From Pseudomonadota bacterium (GTDB taxonomy: Bacteria > Pseudomonadota > Gammaproteobacteria > Xanthomonadales > Rhodanobacteraceae), in assembly GCA_029779475.1 (NCBI GenBank), contig JAKPAN010000162.1, positions 1-35,163 of the forward strand: a stretch of 35,163 nucleotides of DNA, given 5' to 3'. Made by a program: the position numbers and the translations under genes. Position 1 is the first letter of the stretch. Each line of letters opens with the position of its first letter. The notes below the pieces were generated by a model. The model had not been told where the DNA came from. It made no database searches and saw only the letters and a program-made list of their open reading frames with translations. Positions 24,318 to 32,961 of the stretch are shown here, one piece after another.

Positions 24318-26293
24318 GCGTGCGCCTCGGCGTGCATGCGCGGTGTTTGCGTGTCCTGCGGTCGCGATGCGGGTTCAGGCAATCGACGGAAGCGCTTGTC
24401 CGTTGCTGCGATGAAACCGCCCAGCATCATGAGCAGCGCGCCGAGCCAGATCCAGCGCACGAACGGTTTCACGTAGACACGCACGGCCCACGCACCGTCG
24501 TCGCCGACCGGCTCGCCGAGTGCGACATAGAGGTCGCGGAACAGGCCGGGGTCGATCGCCGATTCGGTCTGTACCTGGCTGCGGCGGGCGTACTGGCGCT
24601 TCTGCGGATGCAACGTCGCGACGACCGCGCCGTCCTTGAGCACGCTGAGCGTGCCTTGTTGCGCCGAATAGTTCGGACCTTGCGCTTGCGTGACGCCGTC
24701 GAAGCGGAATTCGAGCTGGCCGATCGCGATCTTCTCGTTCGGCGCCAGGCGCACGTCCTTTTCCACGCTCGTCGATTCGACGACGAGCACGCCGGCGAGG
24801 AACAGCGCGACGCCGAAATGCGCGCAGATCATGCCGAGCATCTCGGGCGTGTAGCGGCGTCCGCGTGGCGCATTGCGCCAGCGCGTGAGCGCGTACGAGG
24901 CGATGCCAATGCCGACCCACAGCGATGCAGCGACGCTGAACAGCAAGCGCGGCGACGCCGGCCGCAGGAACAGCCATGCGGCAAGTGTGGCGACGACGGC
25001 GGTCGCGAAAGCAGGGCGCAGCATGCGCAACGCGGCGTCGAAACGGCCGCTGCGCCAGGCGACGAAGGGCCCGAACGGAATCAGCAGCACGACCGGCGTC
25101 ATCAGCAGCATGAACATGAAGCCGAAGTACGGCGGGCCGACCGAAATGCGACCGAGGTCGAACGCGTCGCCGATCATCGGATACAGCGTGCCGAGCAGCA
25201 CCATCGCCGCAGCGCAGGTGAACATGAGGTTGTTGACGAGCAGCAGCGTTTCGCGCGACGCGGCTGCGAACGGTTCGCCGCCGGACACCTTTGGCGCGCG
25301 CAGCGCGTACAGCAGCAGCGAACCGCCGATGACGATCGCGAGGAAGGCGAGGATGAACAGGCCGCGTTTCGGATCGGCCGCGAACGAATGCACGCTGGTC
25401 AGCACGCCCGAGCGCACGAGGAAGGTGCCGAGCAGCGACAGCGAGAACGCGAAGATCGCGAGCAGCAGCGTCCATGCGCGGAACGAGCCGCGCTTTTCCG
25501 TGACGGCTTGCGAGTGGATCAGCGCGGTGCCGACCAGCCACGGCATGAACGAGGCGTTCTCGACCGGATCCCAGAACCACCAGCCGCCCCAACCGAGTTC
25601 GTAATACGCCCACCAAGAGCCGAGCGCGATGCCGAGCGTGAGGAAGGCCCATGCGACGTTCGTCCACGGACGCGCCCAGCGTACCCAACGCACGTCGAGT
25701 TCGCCACCCAGCAACGCCGCGATCGCGAACGCGAACGCGACCGAAAAGCCGACGTAACCCGTGTAGAGCATCGGCGGATGCATGATGAGTCCCGGATCCT
25801 GCAGCACCGGGTTGAGATCGTTGCCGTCGACCGGAATCGGCAGGGTGCGCAGGAACGGATTGGAAGTGAGCACCGTGAACAGCAGGAAGCCGAAGCTGAT
25901 AAAGCCAAGCACGCCGAGCACGCGCGCGATGAACACGTCGGGCAGCTTCCTCGAGAACGCAGCGACCGCGACCGTCCAGATGTTGAGGATGAGCACCCAC
26001 AACAACAACGAACCTTCGTGCGCGCCCCACACCGCTGAGAAACGGTAGTACCACGGCAGCAGCGAATTGGAATTGTGCTCGACGTAGCTGACCGAAAAAT
26101 CCTGCGTCACGAACGCGTAAGTGAGGATCGCGAACGCGAGCACGACGAACACGGCTTGCCCGGCGACGGCTGGGCGCGCGACGGCGATGAGCGCGGCATT
26201 GCCGCGTTGCGCGCCGACGATGGGCAGCGCGCATTGCAGCGCGGCGAGAACCAGCGCGAGGATCAGCGCGAATTGACCGAGTTCGGGGATCAT
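24314..26293 (-). CDS. ccmF: Heme lyase subunit CcmF
   Basis: Codes for 659 aa with about 15 membrane helices, the usual CcmF size. The WWD heme-handling motif is WGGWWFWDPVENASFMPWL (235-253). Conserved histidines include His172 in LIMHPPMLYTGY. With CcmH and CcmI it attaches heme to CXXCH motifs. It is normally directly after ccmE. Here ccmE is more than 6 kb upstream, with a decaheme/barrel/cytochrome c4/HiPIP block in between. It begins 117 bases after the HiPIP gene. Confidence 0.97.
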   Translation of the reverse strand: MIPELGQFALILALVLAALQCALPIVGAQRGNAALIAVARPAVAGQAVFVVLAFAILTYAFVTQDFSVSYVEHNSNSLLPWYYRFSAVWGAHEGSLLLWVLILNIWTVAVAAFSRKLPDVFIARVLGVLGFISFGFLLFTVLTSNPFLRTLPIPVDGNDLNPVLQDPGLIMHPPMLYTGYVGFSVAFAFAIAALLGGELDVRWVRWARPWTNVAWAFLTLGIALGSWWAYYELGWGGWWFWDPVENASFMPWLVGTALIHSQAVTEKRGSFRAWTLLLAIFAFSLSLLGTFLVRSGVLTSVHSFAADPKRGLFILAFLAIVIGGSLLLYALRAPKVSGGEPFAAASRETLLLVNNLMFTCAAAMVLLGTLYPMIGDAFDLGRISVGPPYFGFMFMLLMTPVVLLIPFGPFVAWRSGRFDAALRMLRPAFATAVVATLAAWLFLRPASPRLLFSVAASLWVGIGIASYALTRWRNAPRGRRYTPEMLGMICAHFGVALFLAGVLVVESTSVEKDVRLAPNEKIAIGQLEFRFDGVTQAQGPNYSAQQGTLSVLKDGAVVATLHPQKRQYARRSQVQTESAIDPGLFRDLYVALGEPVGDDGAWAVRVYVKPFVRWIWLGALLMMLGGFIAATDKRFRRLPEPASRPQDTQTPRMHAEAHA

Positions 26294-26353
26294 GCGGGAG
26301 AGACGGCGGACAGGACGCGCTAGATTACGCGACCAAGGCGGACACGGCGACCC

Positions 26354-26379
26354 GGCGGCGCGCCGATGCGCGCGCCGCC
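26354..26379 (-). terminator. Strong GC hairpin between the HiPIP gene and ccmF
   Basis: GGCGGCGCGC (26354-26363) pairs perfectly with GCGCGCCGCC (26370-26379) around a 6-base loop. It begins 31 bases after the HiPIP stop. No U tract follows on the minus strand, so it may stop transcription only partly or protect the 3' end of the HiPIP message. Confidence 0.5.
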
Positions 26380-26410
26380 TGTTGATGTGGGTCGCCGAGG
26401 AAACGCGGGA

Positions 26411-26761
26411 TCAGGCTTTCTTTTCGGCGTGCGCCGAGCACCAGCCCTTGTTGCGCACGGCCTTGCCCGGGAACAGCTGGCAGGCGCCGTATTCGCTGCT
26501 GCCGCCCTGCCAGAAATTGCAATTCGCGCAATCCTGCGTCGGCTTGTGGTTCGGGTACTTCTTGTCGTCGGCCTTGGTCGTGTCTTCGACGTAGCCGAGT
26601 GCCTGCGCGGTCGGCTCGCTCGGCGCGAGATGCGGCAAGTCGTCCGCGCGCGCGAACGTGGGCAACACGGTGATCGCAAGCGCTGCGCCGGCGCCTGCAC
26701 CGGTGGTCAGCAGGAAGCGGCGACGGCTCTGGTTGATGGGAGTCTTGTTTTCTGTGGACAT
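26411..26761 (-). CDS. High-potential iron-sulfur protein (HiPIP, PioC-like)
   Basis: Codes for 116 aa with a twin-arginine signal (SRRRFLLTT, 12-20) and likely cleavage after ARA (about 39). The four [4Fe-4S] cysteines are Cys78, Cys81, Cys94 and Cys108 in the HiPIP spacing, with the typical CNFWQG and QLFPGKAV-NKGWC patterns. HiPIPs are soluble periplasmic carriers feeding reaction centres or terminal oxidases. In the Fe(II)-oxidising Pio system the third component (PioC) is a HiPIP. It lies downstream of the decaheme, barrel and cytochrome c4 genes on the same strand. AGGAAA precedes the ATG. Confidence 0.95.
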   Translation of the reverse strand: MSTENKTPINQSRRRFLLTTGAGAGAALAITVLPTFARADDLPHLAPSEPTAQALGYVEDTTKADDKKYPNHKPTQDCANCNFWQGGSSEYGACQLFPGKAVRNKGWCSAHAEKKA

Positions 26762-26900
26762 GTCATTTTCCTGGCTAGCGAATGCATCGCTGGGAACGGG
26801 GAACCCCGAAAGCCGTCGTCATGACGAACCTTCGCGGCACGCGAGCCGGAATCTCGCCGACTCGCTGGTCGATTATGCGCGCTTGCGCATGATCGTTGGC

Positions 26901-26929
26901 GGAACGTTCCTGTGTTTGTGGAACATTCC
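26901..26929 (-). promoter_or_regulatory. Pair of 10-bp palindromes upstream of the HiPIP gene
   Basis: GGAACGTTCC (26901-26910, perfect palindrome) and GGAACATTCC (26920-26929, one change) lie 19 bases apart start to start in the 195-base gap between cytochrome c4 and HiPIP. Spacing of nearly two helical turns suits tandem dimer binding. A second small hairpin ATGCGC-GCTT-GCGCAT is at 26875-26890. No known regulator is assigned. Confidence 0.45.
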
Positions 26930-26956
26930 GGATTCGCGCCTATGTAGCGAGGCGAT

Positions 26957-27625
26957 TCACGGCGGCGCTGCTTGCAGCCAGCCCGCGACCTGCGCGATGG
27001 CTTGGTCGTCGAGGGCCTGCGTCACGCCGTGCATGATGTGGTCGTTGCTCGACAGTGCGTATTTGTCGTTGCGGAAATCCTGCAAGCGTTGCACGAGATA
27101 CGGCGAATGCTGGCCGCGCAACGACGGATACGCGCGATAGCGCGCTTCTCCGCCGCCGACGTTGCCGTCGGCGTTTGCGCCGTGGCAGCCCTGGCAGGGT
27201 ACGAAGCCGCGTGCGGGATCGCCCTCGCGATACAGGCGCGCGCCGTCGGCGAAGGCGTTCGCGTCGCCGCTCGCGGGCGCGGGCGTTTGCGCTGCGAAAT
27301 GTGCGGCGAGGTCGCGCAGGTCGGTGTCGCTCAAGCCGGCGACGATCGCCGTCATCGGCGAATCGGGCTTGACCTTGCGCTGGAATTCGACGAGTTGCCA
27401 GTACAGGTAATCGGCCTTCTGCCCCGCAATGTTCGGGAACGTCGGTATGGGCGAAACGCCGTTCGGGCCGTGGCAGGCGGTGCAGACGGCGGCTTTCTGT
27501 GCGCCCGCGTCGGCATTGCCGGAAACGGCGACGGGTGCGCGCAGGTCGAGGAAGCCGGGCGCCGCGCAACCGGTCATTGCAACCAATACGGTGGCGGCGA
27601 AGGAAACCCGAAGCGTCGTTTTCAT
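26957..27625 (-). CDS. Diheme cytochrome c4-type lipoprotein
   Basis: Codes for 222 aa. The N-terminus has a lipoprotein signal with Cys20 in VAMTGC, so it is probably membrane-tethered. Two cytochrome c domains follow, with CTACH (48-52) and CQGCH (144-148). Met91 (DSPMTAI) and Met198 (DHIMHGV) are likely axial ligands in the c4 pattern. Cytochromes c4 carry electrons between periplasmic donors and oxidases. It starts 11 bases after the barrel gene with AGGAG upstream, so it belongs to the same operon. Confidence 0.93.
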   Translation of the reverse strand: MKTTLRVSFAATVLVAMTGCAAPGFLDLRAPVAVSGNADAGAQKAAVCTACHGPNGVSPIPTFPNIAGQKADYLYWQLVEFQRKVKPDSPMTAIVAGLSDTDLRDLAAHFAAQTPAPASGDANAFADGARLYREGDPARGFVPCQGCHGANADGNVGGGEARYRAYPSLRGQHSPYLVQRLQDFRNDKYALSSNDHIMHGVTQALDDQAIAQVAGWLQAAPP

Positions 27626-27636
27626 GCAGGCGCTCC

Positions 27637-30210
27637 TCACAGTTTCACATTGAGCAGCACGCCGACGAGGTTGGCGTGGTAGCTGACCGGGCCGCCATCG
27701 GTATAGACGCGGTTGCCGACGACGTAGCCCGCATCGAAGCCGAGGTAGTGCCAGTCGCTGACGTGACCGCGTTCGTACTGGTCGAACACGCGCAGCGAAA
27801 TGCGCGGCGACAGCGGCACGGTCGCGCCGACGGCGAACGAATTGACGCGATAGACCATCGCCGGGAACGCGCCGCTGCCGGGGCCGGTATTCGGTGCAGT
27901 GGCGGGGTAGGCGAGGGCGCTCGAACCGGCGTAGCGGTAGTTGTCTGTGCCGCGCGAGTAGATGTAGTTCCACCCCGCATCGAACTTGATCTTGCGCCAG
28001 ACGTGGTTGAGCGTGAGACCGCCGTACCAGTCGCGCTGATGGTCACGCAGCCACCACATGCCGTTGTAAGCGTAGTTCGGGCCGCCGAGCGTCGGGTCGG
28101 TGCCGGCGCCGTTTTGCTGGTCTTGCACGTTGGCGAGCTTGAGGCGCGAGCGGTCGATGGCCGCGAATGCGTTGATGCTCGTCGACGCGGCCGGTTGCCA
28201 TTCCCATTGCAGCGTGGCCGAGTAGGTGTCGTAGTTCTGGCGGCCGATCTGCGCGTCGTAGGAATTGCGGTCGCCGCGCAGCGAGGCCGAGATCGTCATG
28301 TCATCGCGCGGCATGATCGTGGCCATCACGTCGAGCTTGTTCTCGTCGCGGCTGGACATGTCGTACTTGCGCATCGCGTCCACCGTATGGGACGGCGGCT
28401 CCGGGCCGGCATAGCCGGGCAGGCTGTAGGAAAAGGTGAAACCGTAGGGGTTGTAGTTGTAACGGTCGCCGCTCTGCGTGAGGTACGTGTAGTTGATGCG
28501 TAGCGTGAGCCAGTCGAGCGAGCGGTTGACCCAGGTCAGCTTGAGGCTGCTGTCGTCGATCTGCTGGCGCTCGCGATGGGTCGGTTCGTAGCGGTTGAAA
28601 TCGAACGTCGCGCCGAGCGTGTTCTTGTCGGTGAAGCGCCAGTCCGCGCCGATGTTGGCGTCGATGGTCTGGATGTCGAGCGGCAGGCTCGAGATGCGTA
28701 CCGGCGCGCCGGTATTGTTGAGCGGATCGACGATGCCGACTTCGCCCGGCACGATGCTGCCTTGCGAACCGTTCTCGCTGACGTAGCCGTACTGGCCCGT
28801 GAGCGGGTTGTACATCATGTAGACGTTGCGGTAGTCCTGCCTGTCGAACTTGAAGCCGCCGCGCAGCGTGACGTCGGCCACCGGATGCAGGGTCATGCGT
28901 GCGTCGAACATGGACGTGTCGATGCGCATGTCGGCGTTCTGCCGCGACAGCGCCGCCGTCGTGTTCCAGTCGTTGCACGAATACAGGAACGGATTCTGCG
29001 GGCCGAGCGCAAGGCTGCCGCCGAGGCCGATGCCGAACACGCCCTGGCAGTCGATCGGCGCGATGAGCCGGTCGTTCTGCGTCATGCGCCCGGCCGCGGC
29101 GGACAGGGAGACTTCGCCGTCGAACGCGATCTTGCGCGTCAGCGTCATCTGCAGGTTGTGGTAGTTGTTGTCGGGCTCGGTCGACATCTGGCCCTGATAG
29201 AGCGGCGCCGATACCGCGCCGGGAATCAGCGGCGTCGACAGCGTGAACGGCGACTGGAACGTGTAGCGCGTGTTCGCGTCGCGATAGAACGAGCCCTGGT
29301 AGCCGATGTCCATGCGCCAGACCGGGCCGGCATAGCGCAGGCCGACGTTGACGCTGATCGTGGAATCGTTGATCGGCTTGACGGTTTCGTTGACGCCGCC
29401 GGTGTCGGTGAAGAACGGCGCGCCGGCAAACGCGAACGCGAAGAAGAACGGGCCGCCGTACGGCCGCGCACCCTTGCGTTCCTCGTCGGTGACGTTCGCG
29501 TAGGCCGTCCATTCCGGCGTGAGGAAGGTGCTGTACGACAGGCCCTGCTTGTCGCGCTTTACCGATAGCGTGCGCTCGGGCGTCGCCGCGGACACGGCGG
29601 CGACCTGAGCGATCGTGCTGCCGCCGGGTGTGAGCGAACTCGGCAAGGTGAGGTTGTTCGTGCCGACGCCGTTCCAGATCGGGCGTGCGGTGGAAGTAAG
29701 GATGTTCGGCATGTCGCGCACGAAGGCCTGCACCTTGTACGCGCCCGCGCGGCCGAACACGGCCTGGTAGTACTGGTCGTCCTCGCTGATGCGGCTCGCG
29801 CGCACGTTCGCGTAGGCGCCGTCGTCCGGTCGCTGCCAGGTGTAGTCGAGCAGGCCGAGGATGAGGCCGCTGTCCCAATCGGCGTAGCGGTTCCACAGCG
29901 CGTTGTTCTTGTCGCCGCCGGCGGCGATGCCGCCGATCTGCACCGAGCCGTAGCCGACCCAGCGTCCGAACGTGTCGACGTCGGGCGCGTCGGCCGGGCA
30001 CATGTAGAGATTGCCGGTCGGCGAGCGGCGCTGGCCTTCGACGAGCCAGTTCGTGCCGCGTTCGTCGGGTATCTGCCCTTGTGCGCCGGCGGTGGGGTCG
30101 AGCTTGTTGCCGCGCCAGGTATCGACGCCGACGCCGGTGTCGGCGAGCGCGTAGGTCGAGCCGATCGCCACCACCAGCGGCAACAGGCGGAATGAACGAA
30201 GCGTGCGCAT
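27637..30210 (-). CDS. MtrB/PioB-family outer-membrane barrel
   Basis: Codes for 857 aa with a Sec signal peptide cut after ALA (about residue 23). The rest is a long series of amphipathic beta strands, ending GVLLNVKL. Family-like stretches include DTWRGNKLDP near the N-terminus and RGGFKFDRQDYRNVYMMYNP. Length is nearer PioB (about 810) than MtrB (about 700). The barrel forms a pore in the outer membrane that sheathes the decaheme cytochrome. It starts 15 bases after the decaheme gene with GGGAGGA before the ATG. A very long open frame on the same strand, overlapping it in another phase, is not coding. Confidence 0.94.
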   Translation of the reverse strand: MRTLRSFRLLPLVVAIGSTYALADTGVGVDTWRGNKLDPTAGAQGQIPDERGTNWLVEGQRRSPTGNLYMCPADAPDVDTFGRWVGYGSVQIGGIAAGGDKNNALWNRYADWDSGLILGLLDYTWQRPDDGAYANVRASRISEDDQYYQAVFGRAGAYKVQAFVRDMPNILTSTARPIWNGVGTNNLTLPSSLTPGGSTIAQVAAVSAATPERTLSVKRDKQGLSYSTFLTPEWTAYANVTDEERKGARPYGGPFFFAFAFAGAPFFTDTGGVNETVKPINDSTISVNVGLRYAGPVWRMDIGYQGSFYRDANTRYTFQSPFTLSTPLIPGAVSAPLYQGQMSTEPDNNYHNLQMTLTRKIAFDGEVSLSAAAGRMTQNDRLIAPIDCQGVFGIGLGGSLALGPQNPFLYSCNDWNTTAALSRQNADMRIDTSMFDARMTLHPVADVTLRGGFKFDRQDYRNVYMMYNPLTGQYGYVSENGSQGSIVPGEVGIVDPLNNTGAPVRISSLPLDIQTIDANIGADWRFTDKNTLGATFDFNRYEPTHRERQQIDDSSLKLTWVNRSLDWLTLRINYTYLTQSGDRYNYNPYGFTFSYSLPGYAGPEPPSHTVDAMRKYDMSSRDENKLDVMATIMPRDDMTISASLRGDRNSYDAQIGRQNYDTYSATLQWEWQPAASTSINAFAAIDRSRLKLANVQDQQNGAGTDPTLGGPNYAYNGMWWLRDHQRDWYGGLTLNHVWRKIKFDAGWNYIYSRGTDNYRYAGSSALAYPATAPNTGPGSGAFPAMVYRVNSFAVGATVPLSPRISLRVFDQYERGHVSDWHYLGFDAGYVVGNRVYTDGGPVSYHANLVGVLLNVKL

Positions 30211-30225
30211 GGTCGTCCTCCCGTC

Positions 30226-31281
30226 CTATTCGTGGAATTTCGCGCCCGATGGCGCGTTCGATCCGTGGATGTTGGCGTGGCAGGTGATGCAGCCGCGGCC
30301 CATGATGCGTTCGTCCGGATGCGCGCCGCTGCGCAGCGATTGCGCCGTCTGCAGGTCGTTCGGATGACGCTGGTTGACGTGGCACTGCTGGCACAGGAAC
30401 GGGATCGGCGCGACCAGCAGCGTGTTCTGGTTCGAGCCATGCGGCGTGTGGCAGTTCAGGCAGCTTTCGCGCACCGGCGCGTGCTCGAACACGAACGGCC
30501 CGCGCTTTTCGGCGTGGCACTGATAGCAGGTCTCGTTGACGCTGTTGGTCTTGAGCAGCGGATTGGTCAGCGAACCGTGCGGGTTGTGGCAGTCGTCGCA
30601 GCTCATCTGGCCTTCCGGCAGCGGCATGTGCGAGCGCCGGTTGAACTGCATGCGGACGTCCTGGTGGCATTGCGCGCAGGTGTCGTTGATCGACTGCTTG
30701 GCCATCAAACCTTCGGTCGAGAAGTTCGACATCGGGTTGTGGCAGTCGCTGCACGACAGGCCGTTGCGCTGGTGCACGGAGCCGGTCCAGTGGTCGCGCG
30801 GGCCGCCCTGATGGCAAGTCAGGCAGGTCTTCGTCTGCACGTCGATCGGCGTGCCGGAATTTTTGGTATAGCCGATGATGAGCCCGCGCGTCAGCGGCGC
30901 CTGTGCATGCGCCGAGCCGGGGCCGTGGCAGGCTTCGCACACCGGGATCGACGCGTCGGCCTTGTTCGCGGTGTGCAGACCGAGCGCGTGCAGCGTGTGC
31001 GTGAAATGGTCGGCTTCGAGCTGGTGGCAGCCGATGCAGGTCTTTTCGCCGACGGGCGTCGCGTTCGGCGCGCCCGGATTCGTCGCGACGTGCGCCTTGG
31101 CGAAGCCCGGTGCGGCGATCAGGTTGACCTGCGTCGACTTGAGCTCGTCGCTGGACAATCCCGAAGCGGGCAGGTTGCGCGCCATCTCCTCGCGCGTCTG
31201 CTGCGCATGCGCGGGCGCAAGGGCAATGCCGAGAAGCGCTCCGCAAAGGAGCAAGGTCGCGCACTGGCGCAGCATCTTCAT
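30226..31281 (-). CDS. Decaheme c-type cytochrome (MtrA/DmsE/PioA family)
   Basis: Codes for 351 aa with a Sec signal (cleavage after AHA, about 26). Ten CXXCH heme sites are present at residues 82, 115, 153, 177, 202, 228, 252, 274, 297 and 331. Length is that of MtrA/MtoA (about 333) rather than PioA, which has a long N-terminal extension. It should sit inside the barrel encoded next and pass electrons across the outer membrane. Two ATG codons lie in tandem (31284 and 31281); 31281 has better spacing from GGGGA. No outer-surface MtrC or inner-membrane CymA is seen in the window. The LysR gene is divergent from it. Confidence 0.95.
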   Translation of the reverse strand: MKMLRQCATLLLCGALLGIALAPAHAQQTREEMARNLPASGLSSDELKSTQVNLIAAPGFAKAHVATNPGAPNATPVGEKTCIGCHQLEADHFTHTLHALGLHTANKADASIPVCEACHGPGSAHAQAPLTRGLIIGYTKNSGTPIDVQTKTCLTCHQGGPRDHWTGSVHQRNGLSCSDCHNPMSNFSTEGLMAKQSINDTCAQCHQDVRMQFNRRSHMPLPEGQMSCDDCHNPHGSLTNPLLKTNSVNETCYQCHAEKRGPFVFEHAPVRESCLNCHTPHGSNQNTLLVAPIPFLCQQCHVNQRHPNDLQTAQSLRSGAHPDERIMGRGCITCHANIHGSNAPSGAKFHE

Positions 31282-31429
31282 CATCGCTTCCCCGTTGGCT
31301 GGCGCACGGCCGACGATGCCGGTATCGATCGTCGCCGCTGAGGCTGGCTGCAACACGCTGACGTCCCCGAACGTCGCCGGCAGTGTCCACCACCACGCCG
31401 CGATTGCCTAGGCCGGTTTGCGGAAAAGA

Positions 31430-31449
31430 TTGTTTGCGTATCCGAACAA
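31430..31449 (+). promoter_or_regulatory. Candidate LysR-type operator in the divergent region
   Basis: TTGTT-N10-AACAA forms a dyad containing a T-N11-A arrangement, the core of LysR-type binding sites. It lies between the lysR-type start (31537) and the decaheme start (31281), about 90 bases before lysR. That is a common place for a site controlling both directions. A CATAAT at 31501-31506 may be the lysR -10. The rest of this 255-base gap shows no gene. Confidence 0.5.
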
Positions 31450-31536
31450 CGATGCGCGGCGGAAATGCTGCAGCGAACAAGAGCCCGTCGCGCGAGTCGG
31501 CATAATGCGGCGCATGTCGATGCCGAAGGACTCGCG

Positions 31537-32520
31537 ATGAGCAACGACCTCAACGACATCCTGCATTTCGCGCGGATCGTCGAACACGGCAGCCTGAGCG
31601 CGGCGAGCCAAGCGCTCGGCGTCGCCAAGTCGGTGCTCAGCCAGCACCTCGCGCGGCTCGAGGAACGCCTCGGCGTGCGCCTTATTCACCGCACGACGCG
31701 CAAGTTGCAGATCACCGACATCGGCATGCGCTACTACGAGCGCTGCCGCATCGTGCTCGACGAAGTCGCGCGCGCCGCCGAAGTCATCGAGGACGCGCGT
31801 GGCGTGCCGCGCGGCGTCGTGCGCGTGTCCAGCCCGGTGAATTTCGCGCACGCGGTGCTTGCGCCGGTGCTGTCGGATTTCATGCTCGACTATCCGGAAA
31901 TCGAGATCGTCCTCGACGCGACCAACCGCGAAGTCGATCTCGTCGCCGAAGGCTACGACGTCGCGCTGCGCATCGCGCCTGCGGTGCGCGCGTCGAACTA
32001 TGTCGTGCGCACGTTCACCGTCGCGCGGCACTTGCTCGTCGCCAGTCCCGATTTCGTCGCGCGCCACGGCATGCCGCTCGCGCCGGAAGCCTTGCGCGGC
32101 CTGCCCAGCCTCGCCGGCATCCGCGGTCGCGGCGAGCGTCACGTCTGGAGGCTCACCAACGAACACGGCGACACGCGCACGATCGCGTATGCGCCGCGCC
32201 TGGTCGCGGAGGATCTGATCGTGTTGCGCCACGCCGCGCTCAGTGGCTGCGGGATCGCCGAACTGCCGCCGATCTGCTGCCGCGACGATCTCGCCGAAGG
32301 CGCGCTCGTGCGGCTGCTGCCGCAATGGTCGCTGCCGGAAATGCACCTTTACGCGATGTTTCCGTCGCGCAACGGCATGAGCCTGGCCGTGCGCAGCTTC
32401 ATCGACTACCTGTCGTCGCGCATGCACGGCGCGCTCGATACCGCGATCGGCGGCACGATGCGTTTCAGCGTCGTTGCGGGCAGCGACGCGAAGCCGGCCT
32501 CACTGCGCCGCGCTTCCTGA
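31537..32520 (+). CDS. LysR-family transcriptional regulator
   Basis: Codes for 327 aa. The N-terminal winged helix (about residues 5-65) reads FARIVEHGSLSAASQALGVA and then KSVLSQHLARLEERLGVRLI. A periplasmic-binding-like effector domain follows from about residue 90. The overall pattern resembles the AaeR/DsdC-like group common in proteobacteria. GAAGGA lies 6 bases before the ATG; the frame is open 24 codons further up without a ribosome site. It is divergent from the decaheme operon, so it is the best candidate regulator of it. Its end overlaps the ccmE end by 21 bases tail to tail. Effector unknown. Confidence 0.93.
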   Translation: MSNDLNDILHFARIVEHGSLSAASQALGVAKSVLSQHLARLEERLGVRLIHRTTRKLQITDIGMRYYERCRIVLDEVARAAEVIEDARGVPRGVVRVSSPVNFAHAVLAPVLSDFMLDYPEIEIVLDATNREVDLVAEGYDVALRIAPAVRASNYVVRTFTVARHLLVASPDFVARHGMPLAPEALRGLPSLAGIRGRGERHVWRLTNEHGDTRTIAYAPRLVAEDLIVLRHAALSGCGIAELPPICCRDDLAEGALVRLLPQWSLPEMHLYAMFPSRNGMSLAVRSFIDYLSSRMHGALDTAIGGTMRFSVVAGSDAKPASLRRAS

Positions 32521-32961
32521 CGCAGGTTTTGTTTCCGCGGCCTTGGCCTTCTCGATCGCGTCGCGCACTTCGCGCGGCATGTAGGTTTCGTCGTGCTTGG
32601 CCAGCACTTGCGTGGCGACGAAGCGGCTGCCGTCGAGCTTGCCCGTCGCAATGATGCTTTGGCCTTCGCGGAACAGGTCGGGCAGGATGCCGGTGTATTC
32701 GACCGGCATCTCCTTGAAGCGGTCGGTGACGACGAAGTCGACCTTGAGCGAATCGCCGGCGCGATGCATGGACTTCTCGAGCACGACGCCGCCGAGGCGG
32801 AACGTCGCGCCCGCAGGCACGTGGCCGGCCGCGACTTCGCTCGGCGAAAACAGGTAATTGGTGTTCTGGCCGAGCGTGACGACGATGAGCGCGGCCGCCA
32901 CCGCGACCGCGGCGAGCACGAGCGAGACGACGATGAGGCGGCGCTTGCGGGTCGGCGTCAT
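32500..32961 (-). CDS. ccmE: Heme chaperone CcmE
   Basis: Codes for 153 aa. An N-terminal membrane helix (about 8-30) is followed by an OB-fold beta barrel. The covalent heme-binding motif is KHDETYMP, with His123 and Tyr127. CcmE takes heme from CcmC/CcmD and gives it to CcmF. It overlaps the ccmD stop by 4 bases (ATGA). In the usual order ccmF would follow directly; here the convergent LysR gene and the electron-transfer block come first. Confidence 0.96.
   Translation of the reverse strand: MTPTRKRRLIVVSLVLAAVAVAAALIVVTLGQNTNYLFSPSEVAAGHVPAGATFRLGGVVLEKSMHRAGDSLKVDFVVTDRFKEMPVEYTGILPDLFREGQSIIATGKLDGSRFVATQVLAKHDETYMPREVRDAIEKAKAAETKPASGSAAQ

Noticed and set aside
26311..26410. GC hairpin after HiPIP as a classical intrinsic terminator
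   Set aside because: The 10-bp stem is strong, but no U tract follows on the transcribed strand, so it is listed only as a possible partial terminator or stabiliser.
28301..31480. Minus-strand open frame of about 1060 codons overlapping the decaheme and barrel genes in another phase
   Set aside because: Arg/Ala-rich nonsense. The overlapped frames carry ten CXXCH motifs and a full beta-barrel protein.
31408..32427. Open frame antisense to the LysR gene
   Set aside because: No family features. The plus-strand LysR protein has a proper helix-turn-helix and ribosome site.
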